DNA of 12,728 nucleotides from Deltaproteobacteria bacterium (GTDB lineage: Bacteria > Desulfobacterota > SM23-61): positions 1 through 12,728 of the forward strand of contig JAPLIW010000310.1 of assembly GCA_026388915.1 (NCBI GenBank), written 5' to 3'. Below the pieces are notes generated by a model. That model made no database searches and was not told the DNA's origin. It saw only the letters and a program-made list of their open reading frames with translations. A program made the position numbers and the translations under genes. Shown here piece by piece: positions 5,551 to 12,255 of this stretch (positions are counted from its first letter, which is position 1; every line of letters starts with the position of its first letter).

Positions 5551-5956
5551 GATCGCCCCGACAAATGACCGATCCTAAAAAAATATCTCCTGGGGCTTGG
5601 ACCCGCCAAGAGACGAATGTTCCTATTTTATAAAAGTTTGCCCTTCCTGTCTATGCCTTTCCCTTTCTTGCCACCCCCGGTATTGGAGAAAAGAACCCTT
5701 CGACCAATAGATTCCAGAAGGAGAAAGTCTAGCCCAACGAGCAAAAAACCGGGGGAGGGTAAGCTTTCCCTTTCTGGTCCATTGTCTATGCTTCGTTGTC
5801 CGTTGTATGGGTCCGAGCCCTGCCCGGCGATCAAGAAAAGAGGAAAGGGGAGAATTTCCTTGAAACTATTCTCCGAAATCGATAAGATAGCATAATGTCA
5901 TTGATTTTTTTGAGATTTTGAAAGATCCAGGCCCTTTGAGTCCGATGATGGATTTA
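5551..5956. other. Divergent intergenic region between PAP2 and znuA
   Basis: No supported gene lies here; the open frames within it are low-complexity and Pro/Lys/Ser-rich. Apart from the promoter candidate at 5860-5888 I see no clear regulatory box. In particular, I find no convincing Zur- or Fur-like palindrome in front of the zinc operon, although the AT-rich part around 5880-5915 is where one would be expected. Confidence 0.4.
5860..5888 (+). promoter_or_regulatory. Candidate promoter of the znuACB operon
   Basis: TTGAAA (5860-5865, 5 of 6), a 17-nt spacer and TAAGAT (5883-5888, 4 of 6) place a transcription start near 5895, about 60 nt before ATG 5957. The match is moderate; it is supported mainly by location and spacing. 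Confidence 0.4.
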
Positions 5957-6931
5957 ATGAAAAAAAGGTGTGCCGCCCTTCGGGGGCCTAGCCGGGCTTC
6001 AATCTTTTTTCTCTTTTTCCTCCTCCCTTTTTACCTGCCCGGTAATTCTCCTTGCGCCCAGGGCCAGCCGATGCTCAAAGTGGTGACCACTCTTTTCCCC
6101 CTGCAGGAATTTGCCGCGGCCGTCGGGGGAGAAAGAGCCCGGGTTGACCTCCTTCTTCCGCCCGGCGCAGAGCCCCACGCCTGGGAGCCCAGACCCAGCG
6201 ACCTGGCGAAAATTCAAAAGGCCGATGTGTTCATCTACATCGGCCGGGCCATGGAACCCTGGGCCGAGGATCTCCTGAAAGCCACCCGGGGCGCCAACTT
6301 GAAAATTGTGGAAGCCAGCAAAGGACTCCAGCTTCTGGAAGCAACCCCCCCCCCCAAGGAACCCTCCCCCGGTTACAAGCACACCCGGGAGGAACAGATC
6401 GACCCTCACGTATGGCTGGATTTTTCCCTTGACGGGAAAATCATCGAGGCCATCGCCGCTGTTTTGGGAGAGAAAGACCCCCAGAATGCCTCCCAGTACC
6501 GAACCAATGGGGAAAGCTATAATTCCCGGCTCGAGGCTCTGGATAAAAAATTTGAAGCGGCTCTATCATCCTGCCGCCATCGCCAGATCATCCTGGGGGG
6601 ACATTCGGCCTTTGCCTACCTGGCGAAAAGGTACGGCCTGCAGCAGATCCCCCTTTATGGGATAAGTCCGAACGCCGAGCCCACTCCCAAAAAGCTGACC
6701 GAGGTCATTCAAGCGGCCAAGAGCCACGGGGTGAAGTTCATTTTCTTTGAAGAGATGGTTAACCCCAAACTGGCCCGGGTGCTGGCTCAGGAAGCGGGCC
6801 TCCAGACCCTGGTCCTGTATGACGGGGCGAATTTGACCCGGGACCAGTTGAAACAGAAGGCAACTTTTTTGGGACTGATGGAGAAGAATCTGGAAAATCT
6901 TCGGCAGGGATTAGACTGTGGACCGAAATGA
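5957..6931 (+). CDS. znuA: Zinc ABC transporter substrate-binding protein ZnuA
   Basis: A cluster A-I (SBP_bac_9) metal-binding lipoprotein-like protein that captures Zn2+ in the periplasm for ZnuCB. From ATG 5957 (324 aa) the N-terminus is 'MKKR', a hydrophobic run FFLFFLLPFYL and a small-residue region before 'QGQPMLKVVTTLFPL', a plausible signal peptide. Metal ligands fit the family: His74 (GAEPHAWEP), His151 (DPHVWLD), His216 (GGHSAFAYLAKRYGL) and Asp289 (YDGAN). A His at the third position, where manganese binders of the PsaA type have Glu, favours zinc. The His/Asp-rich loop seen in many ZnuA proteins before the second ligand is replaced by a short Pro-rich segment. The start is uncertain: none of ATG 5945, 5948, 5957 or TTG 5918 has a good ribosome site; 5957 gives the best signal peptide. 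The end overlaps znuC by 14 nt. Confidence 0.9.
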   Translation: MKKRCAALRGPSRASIFFLFFLLPFYLPGNSPCAQGQPMLKVVTTLFPLQEFAAAVGGERARVDLLLPPGAEPHAWEPRPSDLAKIQKADVFIYIGRAMEPWAEDLLKATRGANLKIVEASKGLQLLEATPPPKEPSPGYKHTREEQIDPHVWLDFSLDGKIIEAIAAVLGEKDPQNASQYRTNGESYNSRLEALDKKFEAALSSCRHRQIILGGHSAFAYLAKRYGLQQIPLYGISPNAEPTPKKLTEVIQAAKSHGVKFIFFEEMVNPKLARVLAQEAGLQTLVLYDGANLTRDQLKQKATFLGLMEKNLENLRQGLDCGPK

Positions 6932-7673
6932 CCCTCTCATATCGGTAGAGAACATCTCTTTCCAGGTGAACGGCCTGGAGGTCCTCCGGAATATCTCCTT
7001 CGCCATATCCCGCGGTGACTTTCTGGCTTTGATCGGCCCCAACGGCTCAGGGAAGACCACCTTGATCCGCATCATCCTGGGTATTCTGAAACCCACCGGG
7101 GGGAGGGTGATTATCCTGGGGGAAGAGATGAATCAGTTTTCTCAGTGGCGGCGGATCGGCTACGTTCCCCAGAAGGCCACTCATATGGACCCCTATTTTC
7201 CGGCGTCGGTGCGGGAGGTGGTGGCCATGGGCCTTCTCTCGCAAAAAAGTTTTCCCCGGTTTTTCAACCGGCAGGACGAGGCGTTGATCGACGGGGCCCT
7301 GGAACGGGTGGACATGAAGCCCCTGAAAGGCCGGCGCATCGGAGAGCTCTCGGGAGGGCAGCAGCAGCGGGTATTCATCGCCCGGGCGATCGTCAACGGA
7401 CCGGACGTTTTGTTCCTCGACGAGCCCACCGCCGGGGTGGACGCGGAAACGCAGACCCGCTTCTACGAAATGCTGGCCGCCCTCAACCAGGAGAAGGACC
7501 TGACCATCGTCCTCATCACCCACGACATCGGAGTGATCACCAAACACGTGAACAAAGTGGCCTGTCTCAACCAGCGCCTGTTTTTCCACGGAACCCATGA
7601 GGATTTCTGCAACTCATCGGTGGTCCAGGAGCTCCTTCAGGGCGAACACCACCTGGTCTGTCATCGCCATTGA
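6918..7673 (+). CDS. znuC: Zinc ABC transporter ATP-binding protein ZnuC
   Basis: This 251-aa ABC ATPase drives zinc import through ZnuB. All motifs are intact: Walker A 'GPNGSGKTT' (40-48), Q-loop Gln85 in 'YVPQKA', signature 'LSGGQQQRVFIARA' (144-157), Walker B 'VLFLDEP' (164-170), D-loop 'AGVD' and switch His202 in 'LITHD'. The text 'MLLSQKSFPRFF'-like helical region and the C-terminal 'NQRLFFHGTHEDF' followed by 'HHLVCHRH' are typical of the ZnuC/MntB branch. The start is GTG 6918, inside the end of znuA, with AGGGA 7 nt before it; the overlap implies translational coupling. The ATG at 6928 is out of frame. The His-rich end may be a weak metal site (inference). Confidence 0.94.
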   Translation: MDRNDPLISVENISFQVNGLEVLRNISFAISRGDFLALIGPNGSGKTTLIRIILGILKPTGGRVIILGEEMNQFSQWRRIGYVPQKATHMDPYFPASVREVVAMGLLSQKSFPRFFNRQDEALIDGALERVDMKPLKGRRIGELSGGQQQRVFIARAIVNGPDVLFLDEPTAGVDAETQTRFYEMLAALNQEKDLTIVLITHDIGVITKHVNKVACLNQRLFFHGTHEDFCNSSVVQELLQGEHHLVCHRH

Positions 7674-7681
7674 CCACCCCC

Positions 7682-8515
7682 ATGGAAGAACTCTTATCCT
7701 ACACCTTCATGCAAAGAGCTTTTCTCGCCGGGCTGGGCGTCTCCGTGACCTGCGCCATCCTGGGGGTTTTTCTCGTCCTCAAGAGGGACGCCATGATCGG
7801 CCACGGCCTCTCCCATGTCACCTTCGGGGGAGTGGCCCTGGGACTGGTCTTGTATGTGGCTCCCCTGCCGGTCGCACTGGGAGTCGCCATCCTCTCGGCC
7901 CTGGGAATCCTGAAACTGAAGGAGCGGGCCGGGCTTTACGGGGATACGGCCATCGGGATCATCAGCAGCCTGGGGATGGCCCTGGGAATTTTTCTGGTCA
8001 GCCTGGCCGGCAGCTTCAACCTGGACCTTTTCGGCTACCTTTTCGGAAGCGTCCTGGCCATCGACCCGGGAGAAGTCTGGGTGGCTTTCCTGCTGGCCCT
8101 GGCGGTGCTGGTCACCGTGGCTTTTTTCTACCAGGATTTTTTCTTCCTCACCTTTGATCCGGAATCGGCCAGGGTGTCCGGGGTCCGGGTGAGGCGGCTC
8201 GACGCTCTCCTGGCGGTCCTGACGGCGGTCACCGTAGTCATGGGCATGAAGGTGGTGGGCATCCTTCTGATCTCCGCCCTGCTGATCATCCCCGCCGCCG
8301 CGGCCCTCCAGGTCGCCAGAAGCTTCAAACAGGCCCTGGCCTTTTCCGCCGTCCTGGCCGTGATCTCCACCGTTTCCGGACTCATGGCCGCGTTTTTTTT
8401 CGACTGGCCGCCTTCGGGGACGATTGTGCTGGTCTCCGGAATTCTCTTTCTCATCCTCTTTGCGGCCCGCCCCTGGTTCAAGAGGCAGGGCATGGGCAGG
8501 GGGTTTCAGCCTTAA
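7682..8515 (+). CDS. znuB: Zinc ABC transporter permease ZnuB
   Basis: An ABC-3 family permease (277 aa from ATG 7682) with about eight hydrophobic segments, forming the membrane channel of the zinc importer. It opens 'MEELLSYTFMQRAFLAGLGV' and continues 'GVFLVLKRDAMIGHGLSHVTFGGVALG', the usual first helices and first conserved loop of ZnuB/MntC/TroC permeases. Later 'VSGVRVRRLDALLAVLTAVTVVMGMKVVGILL' and 'ALLIIPAAAALQVARSF' match the conserved coupling-helix region. ATG 7682 follows the znuC stop by 8 nt; TTG 7670 overlapping that stop (TTGA) is an alternative four codons longer. No separate ribosome site is obvious, consistent with coupled translation. Gene order A-C-B with no gap indicates one operon. 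Confidence 0.93.
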   Translation: MEELLSYTFMQRAFLAGLGVSVTCAILGVFLVLKRDAMIGHGLSHVTFGGVALGLVLYVAPLPVALGVAILSALGILKLKERAGLYGDTAIGIISSLGMALGIFLVSLAGSFNLDLFGYLFGSVLAIDPGEVWVAFLLALAVLVTVAFFYQDFFFLTFDPESARVSGVRVRRLDALLAVLTAVTVVMGMKVVGILLISALLIIPAAAALQVARSFKQALAFSAVLAVISTVSGLMAAFFFDWPPSGTIVLVSGILFLILFAARPWFKRQGMGRGFQP

Positions 8516-8583
8516 CTCATCCGGGATGCCGTCAGGGCCGGTCATCGCCCCGGGGGCATTCCCGAAGGAAGGAAATCTGAACC

Positions 8584-9552
8584 ATGGACCCCAAGAACAC
8601 TCCTCTCACCGGTGATCAATGCGAGATTGAGATCGACTTCATCGAAGGATACCGCAGCCAGCTTCCCGCGGTCATTGAAGAGATCATCGGGAGCATCACC
8701 GGAGAACGTTCGATCTCTCATTTCAATTCGGCCCTGATCCCCTCCAAGGAATCGGTGATCGAAATTCTGGAGGAGCTCAAGGATCTTCTTTTCCCCGGTT
8801 ACTACCGCAAGCAGGAGATTCACACCTACTCCCTGAGCTACCAGATCGGAAGCGGCGTCAACCGGGTATTCGAGAACCTCGCCGCCCAGATCGCCCGCTC
8901 CATCCGCCATGAATGCCGCCGCCTGAACAGCCTCTGCACCCAATGTCTGGACCGGGGGCAGAAAGAGGCCCTGGCCTTTCTGAAAAAGATCCCCCCTATC
9001 CGCCGGATTCTGGCCGGAGATGTTCAGGCCGCCTACGATGGAGACCCGGCGGCCAAGAGCCTGGACGAGATCATCTTCAGCTACCCCTGCATTCTGGCCA
9101 TAACCGTTTACCGGATCGCCCACGAGCTGCATATCCAGGGGGTTCCCCTTCTCCCCCGGATCATGACCGAATATGCCCATTCCATCACCGGCATTGATAT
9201 TCACCCCGGGGCGCTGGTGGGGAAAAATTTTTTCGTTGACCACGGCACCGGCGTGGTCATCGGGGAGACCACGGAAATCGGGGACCGGGTCAAGATCTAC
9301 CAGGGGGTCACGCTGGGGGCCCTGAGTTTTCCCAAGGACAGCGAAGGAAATATTATCCGGGGGCGGAAGCGCCACCCCACGCTGGAGGATGAAGTCACCA
9401 TCTACTCCAACGCCACCATCCTCGGCCCGGTGGTGATCGGGGCCCGGTCGGTTATCGGGGGAAACACCTGGATCACCCACGACGTCGCCCCGGATACGGT
9501 CGTGACCATCGAGCAGCCCGGCCTCAGGTTCCGGGACGGGAATGAGGAATAA
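8584..9552 (+). CDS. cysE: Serine O-acetyltransferase (CysE/EpsC type)
   Basis: Transfers acetyl from acetyl-CoA to L-serine, giving O-acetylserine for cysteine synthesis; cytoplasmic. The 322-aa protein has a helical N-terminal half, in which 'YDGDPAAKSLDEIIFSYPCI' and 'ITVYRIAHELH' are typical of the long EpsC branch, and a left-handed beta-helix of hexapeptide repeats from about 200. The catalytic pair is Asp205 ('GIDIHPGA') and His220 ('VDHGTGVVIGET'); 'GRKRHPTLEDEV' (260-271) supplies the acetyl-CoA-side His264. It ends 'RFRDGNEE' and lacks the C-terminal Ile that classical CysE inserts into CysK, so stable cysteine synthase complex formation seems unlikely (inference). ATG 8584 has an AAGGAAGGAAA ribosome site. 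It begins 68 nt after znuB on the same strand with no terminator between, so it may be co-transcribed with the zinc genes; no cysK is present. Confidence 0.92.
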   Translation: MDPKNTPLTGDQCEIEIDFIEGYRSQLPAVIEEIIGSITGERSISHFNSALIPSKESVIEILEELKDLLFPGYYRKQEIHTYSLSYQIGSGVNRVFENLAAQIARSIRHECRRLNSLCTQCLDRGQKEALAFLKKIPPIRRILAGDVQAAYDGDPAAKSLDEIIFSYPCILAITVYRIAHELHIQGVPLLPRIMTEYAHSITGIDIHPGALVGKNFFVDHGTGVVIGETTEIGDRVKIYQGVTLGALSFPKDSEGNIIRGRKRHPTLEDEVTIYSNATILGPVVIGARSVIGGNTWITHDVAPDTVVTIEQPGLRFRDGNEE

Positions 9553-9576
9553 GCCCGCGTTCGGCCGATATTTTTC

Positions 9577-9604
9577 TTGACTTTCTTGGGAAATTTCCCA
9601 TAAT
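9577..9604 (+). promoter_or_regulatory. Sigma70-type promoter for the exported hypothetical protein
   Basis: TTGACT (9577-9582, 5 of 6), a 16-nt spacer and CATAAT (9599-9604, 5 of 6). Transcription would start near 9611, giving a leader of about 32 nt before the TTG start at 9643. A 14-bp palindrome fills most of the spacer. Confidence 0.6.
9587..9600. promoter_or_regulatory. 14-bp perfect palindrome, candidate operator
   Basis: TGGGAAATTTCCCA is its own reverse complement and lies between the -35 and -10 boxes of the promoter at 9577-9604, overlapping the first two bases of the -10. A dimeric repressor bound here would block RNA polymerase. I cannot assign a regulator family from the sequence. 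Confidence 0.5.
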
Positions 9605-9642
9605 TCCTGAGGGAGGCAATTCTGGACCCAAAGGAATTTATC

Positions 9643-10155
9643 TTGCGGCTTCCAATGAAACGACCTTCAAACGACCTCTCGGGAGGCACACGTCTCATCC
9701 GTCGATTTGGGATCCTCGGCGCGGCTTTTGCGGCTTTTTTTTCCCTGCAAATGGTCCTGAGTCCCGACCTTCCCGCCTTCACCATCATCGAGAATAAGGT
9801 CTTCACCGAAGGCCCTTTCCAATTCAGGCTCGAAGTCCAGGTCCATGGCGGCGGCAGCGCCAAGAAGCTCCCCATGGCGGTGAGTTCCGTCAAAGTAAAA
9901 ATTAAAAACGAAAAACGCAGCTCCAAAACCCTGGAAGTAAAGGCCGTGCGGGCCTACCTGGACCGGCAGGTTTTCCAAGACATTGAAACCAGGGGGTATC
10001 CCGTCACTCCCGGTCAATGGGTGACCAAGTACTACCGCTTACCCAAGGAGAAGCGGCCCCTCCTGGGAGAACAGGGGTTCGTCCAGGTGGTCTTTGACGG
10101 ATTCACCATCACCTTCAGCCCGAGAGAACGTAAATTCCAAGGACCTTTGAAATGA
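9643..10155 (+). CDS. Hypothetical exported or membrane-anchored protein
   Basis: I do not recognise this 170-aa protein. Residues 1-21 are basic (Lys, Arg), 22-40 form one hydrophobic helix ('FGILGAAFAAFFSLQMVL'), and 'SPDLPAF' after it could be a signal peptidase region, so it is exported or anchored with the rest in the periplasm. The remaining 125 residues are rich in alternating hydrophobic/charged stretches ('FQFRLEVQVHGG', 'SSVKVKIKNEKR', 'GFVQVVFDGFTITFSP') that suggest a mainly beta fold. No cysteines and no catalytic motif are apparent. I chose TTG 9643 because AAGGA at 9631-9635 is 7 nt in front of it; ATG 9655 would be 20 nt from that site. It has its own promoter and stands between the serine acetyltransferase and the acyl-CoA synthetase; neither neighbour points to a role. 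Confidence 0.7.
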   Translation: MRLPMKRPSNDLSGGTRLIRRFGILGAAFAAFFSLQMVLSPDLPAFTIIENKVFTEGPFQFRLEVQVHGGGSAKKLPMAVSSVKVKIKNEKRSSKTLEVKAVRAYLDRQVFQDIETRGYPVTPGQWVTKYYRLPKEKRPLLGEQGFVQVVFDGFTITFSPRERKFQGPLK

Positions 10156-10162
10156 GACCGCC

Positions 10163-10186
10163 CGGGGAGGGAGACCGGACTCCCCG
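10163..10186 (+). terminator. Hairpin after the exported protein gene
   Basis: CGGGGAG (10163-10169) pairs with CTCCCCG (10180-10186) around a 10-nt loop, 8 nt after the stop codon. The stem is GC-rich but no T-run follows, so termination is uncertain; it may partly separate this gene from the acyl-CoA synthetase. Confidence 0.35.
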
Positions 10187-10231
10187 AGGGTCAATCGAGA
10201 TAATAATCTGATTTTGGCCTGGAGGAAAGGT

Positions 10232-12055
10232 ATGCTGACGGTAACAGTCGCCGAAGGAACTACCGTACCCGAGATGTTCCGGTCCCGCGTGCAGCTATCC
10301 GGGGATGAGGTGGCCCTGCGCTACAAAAAGCTGGGCATCTGGCACGACGTCTCCTGGAAGGGGTACGCCCAGAAAGTGAGAGAAGTGTCCATCGCCCTGC
10401 TCGCCCTGGGCCTGAAGCCCGGAGAGTGCGTTTCGGTCATCGGGGAAAACTCCCCCGAATGGGTTTACATCGACCTGGGGACCATGCACGCGGCAGGAAC
10501 AACCGTCGGGGTCTATGCCACCAACAGCTGGGAGCAGTGCCAGTATGTGGTGGACCATTCCGAATCCCGTTTCTACTTCGTGGAGAACGAAGAGCAGCTG
10601 GACAAGGCCCTCCGCTTCCGGGCCAACGTTCCCCGGCTGGAGAAGATCATCGTCTGGGACCTGAAGGGGTTGAAGCACTTCAAGGACCCCATGGTGATGA
10701 GTTTCGACGAATTCCTGGCCCTGGGGCATGAACTCGGCAAGAAGGATCCGGGCCTTTTTGAAAAGACCTGGAAGCGGGTGGAATCGCAGGACCTGGCCCG
10801 CCTGATCTACACCTCGGGGACCACGGGCCCGCCCAAAGGGGCCATGCTGACGCACACCAACATTACCTGGATGGCCAAGGCCATGGCCGAGGGCAACCCC
10901 ATCGAAGCCCAGGATGAATTCCTCTCCTTCCTGCCCCTCTGCCACATTTTCGAGCAGCTCTTCACCATCTTCATGAACATCAAATACGGGGCCGTCGTCA
11001 ACTTCATCGAGAGCACCGACACGGTAACGGACAACATGCGGGAAATCTCCCCCACCGTGGCCTACGGCGTGCCCCGGGTCTGGGAGAAATACTATTCCGG
11101 GATCATGATCATGATGTCGGATGCCACCTGGGTCAAAAAAATGATCTTCCAGGCCAGCCTCAAACTCGGGAAAAAGTATGCCGCCCTCACCACCAGCCAT
11201 CAGCCGGTCCCGGCCATGCTCCAGCTGGCCTATTGGGTGGCCCATTTTGTCACCTTCCGCAAGCTGAAAGAACGGCTGGGTTTTGACCGGGTTCGTCTGG
11301 CTTTCTCCGGCGCGGCCCCCATCTCCCCCGACGTTCTCCGCTTCTTCCAGGCCATCGGCATCCCTCTCCGGGAGGGGTACGGCATGACCGAGGGTACGGG
11401 AGTCACCTGCGCCAACCAGGGAGACCGGGTGAGGATCGGGACGGTGGGCCAGGCGCTGCCGGGGCTAGAGGTGAAGATCGCCGAAGACGGGGAGATCTGT
11501 TTCCGGGGAGGGAATGTCTTCAAAGGATACTACAAGAATCCTCAGGCCACGGCCGAAGTTCTGGAAGCGGACGGATGGATGCATTCCGGAGACGTGGGGG
11601 TGCTCGACGGGGAAGGGTTCTTGAAGATCACCGACCGGAAGAAGGACCTGATCATCACCGCCGGCGGGAAAAACATCGCCCCCCAGAACATCGAAAACCA
11701 GCTGAAATTCAGCCCCTACATCAACGATGCGGTGGTCATCGGGGACCGGCGAAAGTTTCTGGTGGCGATCATCGTCATCGACGAAGACAACGTGGTGAAA
11801 TACGCCCAGGACAACAAGATCCAGTACACCACCTACGCCACCCTGACCCAGCACCCGGAGATCACCAAGCTGATCCAGAAGGAAGTGGACGCGGTAAACA
11901 AGACCCTGGCCAACGTGGAGACGGTGAAGCGGTTCACCGTTCTTTCCAAGAAGCTCTTCGTGGAAGACGGCGAAGTGACTCCCACCATGAAGGTCAAGCG
12001 GAAATACATCAATGAGGCCTTCAAGGACCAGATCGAGGCGATGTATAAGGATTAA
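10232..12055 (+). CDS. Long-chain acyl-CoA synthetase (AMP-forming)
   Basis: Activates fatty acids to acyl-CoA using ATP via an acyl-adenylate. The 607-aa protein shows the ANL superfamily motifs in order: the P-loop 'YTSGTTGPPKGAMLTH' (193-208), 'LPLCHIFEQ' (234-242), 'AFSGAAPIS' (357-365), 'GYGMTEGTG' (382-390), 'GWMHSGDVG' (448-456), 'TDRKKDLIITAGGKNIAP' (467-484) and the C-terminal adenylation lysine in 'TPTMKVKRK' (Lys587). The length and the 'IFEQLFTIFMNIKYGA' region match long-chain synthetases of the FAA1/FadD15 type and not short acetyl-CoA synthetases. ATG 10232 is chosen because GGAGG (10221-10225) lies 6 nt upstream; the frame is open to TTG 10214. It is probably a peripheral inner-membrane or cytoplasmic enzyme feeding beta-oxidation or lipid synthesis. 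No beta-oxidation genes are in the window, so the direction is not decided. Confidence 0.93.
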   Translation: MLTVTVAEGTTVPEMFRSRVQLSGDEVALRYKKLGIWHDVSWKGYAQKVREVSIALLALGLKPGECVSVIGENSPEWVYIDLGTMHAAGTTVGVYATNSWEQCQYVVDHSESRFYFVENEEQLDKALRFRANVPRLEKIIVWDLKGLKHFKDPMVMSFDEFLALGHELGKKDPGLFEKTWKRVESQDLARLIYTSGTTGPPKGAMLTHTNITWMAKAMAEGNPIEAQDEFLSFLPLCHIFEQLFTIFMNIKYGAVVNFIESTDTVTDNMREISPTVAYGVPRVWEKYYSGIMIMMSDATWVKKMIFQASLKLGKKYAALTTSHQPVPAMLQLAYWVAHFVTFRKLKERLGFDRVRLAFSGAAPISPDVLRFFQAIGIPLREGYGMTEGTGVTCANQGDRVRIGTVGQALPGLEVKIAEDGEICFRGGNVFKGYYKNPQATAEVLEADGWMHSGDVGVLDGEGFLKITDRKKDLIITAGGKNIAPQNIENQLKFSPYINDAVVIGDRRKFLVAIIVIDEDNVVKYAQDNKIQYTTYATLTQHPEITKLIQKEVDAVNKTLANVETVKRFTVLSKKLFVEDGEVTPTMKVKRKYINEAFKDQIEAMYKD

Positions 12056-12111
12056 GTCAGGAGTCAGGAGTCAGGAGTCAGGAATCAGGAATCAGGAATC
12101 AGGAATCAGGA
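12056..12111. repeat. Perfect heptamer tandem repeat, 4 x GTCAGGA then 4 x ATCAGGA
   Basis: Beginning with the first base after the TAA stop of the acyl-CoA synthetase, eight 7-nt units follow without interruption. The first four are GTCAGGA and the last four ATCAGGA, and the tract ends with GCAGG. The switch from G to A exactly halfway suggests two rounds of slippage expansion from slightly different seed units. It is not a CRISPR (no spacers). It is followed by AT-rich, degenerate 'AATTCGAAT'-like sequence to about 12185 with no gene. Confidence 0.95.
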
Positions 12112-12190
12112 GCAGGTAAGAAAGCGATTTCTCAAATCCGAAATTCGAATATCGAAACCCAAAATAAATCCAAAACCCGAATAAACAAGC

Positions 12191-12236
12191 TTCCCCTCTC
12201 CCTGCCCTCTCCCCCCGGGCCTGGGGGAGAGGGGAA
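12191..12236. repeat. C/G-rich hairpin with two alternative pairings
   Basis: TTCCCCTCTCCC (12191-12202) can pair with GGGAGAGGGGAA (12225-12236), or an inner CCCTCTCCCCC (12205-12215) can pair with GGGGGAGAGGG (12223-12233); both are perfect and mutually exclusive. It lies between two convergent genes, where it could act as a terminator, but no T-run follows in either direction. The sequence type is a common dispersed intergenic repeat. Confidence 0.6.
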
Positions 12237-12255
12237 AATTGCCTGAAATCGATCC

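Noticed and set aside
5617..5895. 92-codon open frame between the PAP2 gene and znuA
   Set aside because: Pro/Ser/Lys-rich, no domain, no ribosome site; it also overlaps the likely znuA promoter.
5880..5956. Zur or Fur box upstream of znuA
   Set aside because: Expected from biology, but no palindrome close to known consensus sequences is visible.
8516..8583. Riboswitch or T-box in front of the serine acetyltransferase
   Set aside because: The gap is only 68 nt and shows no T-box motif, specifier loop or terminator.
7694..9480. Long minus-strand open frames opposite znuB and the serine acetyltransferase
   Set aside because: Low-complexity, Gly/Asp/Gln/His-rich antisense shadows; the plus-strand proteins are unmistakable.
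12056..12111. CRISPR array
   Set aside because: Units are 7 nt and contiguous with no spacers.
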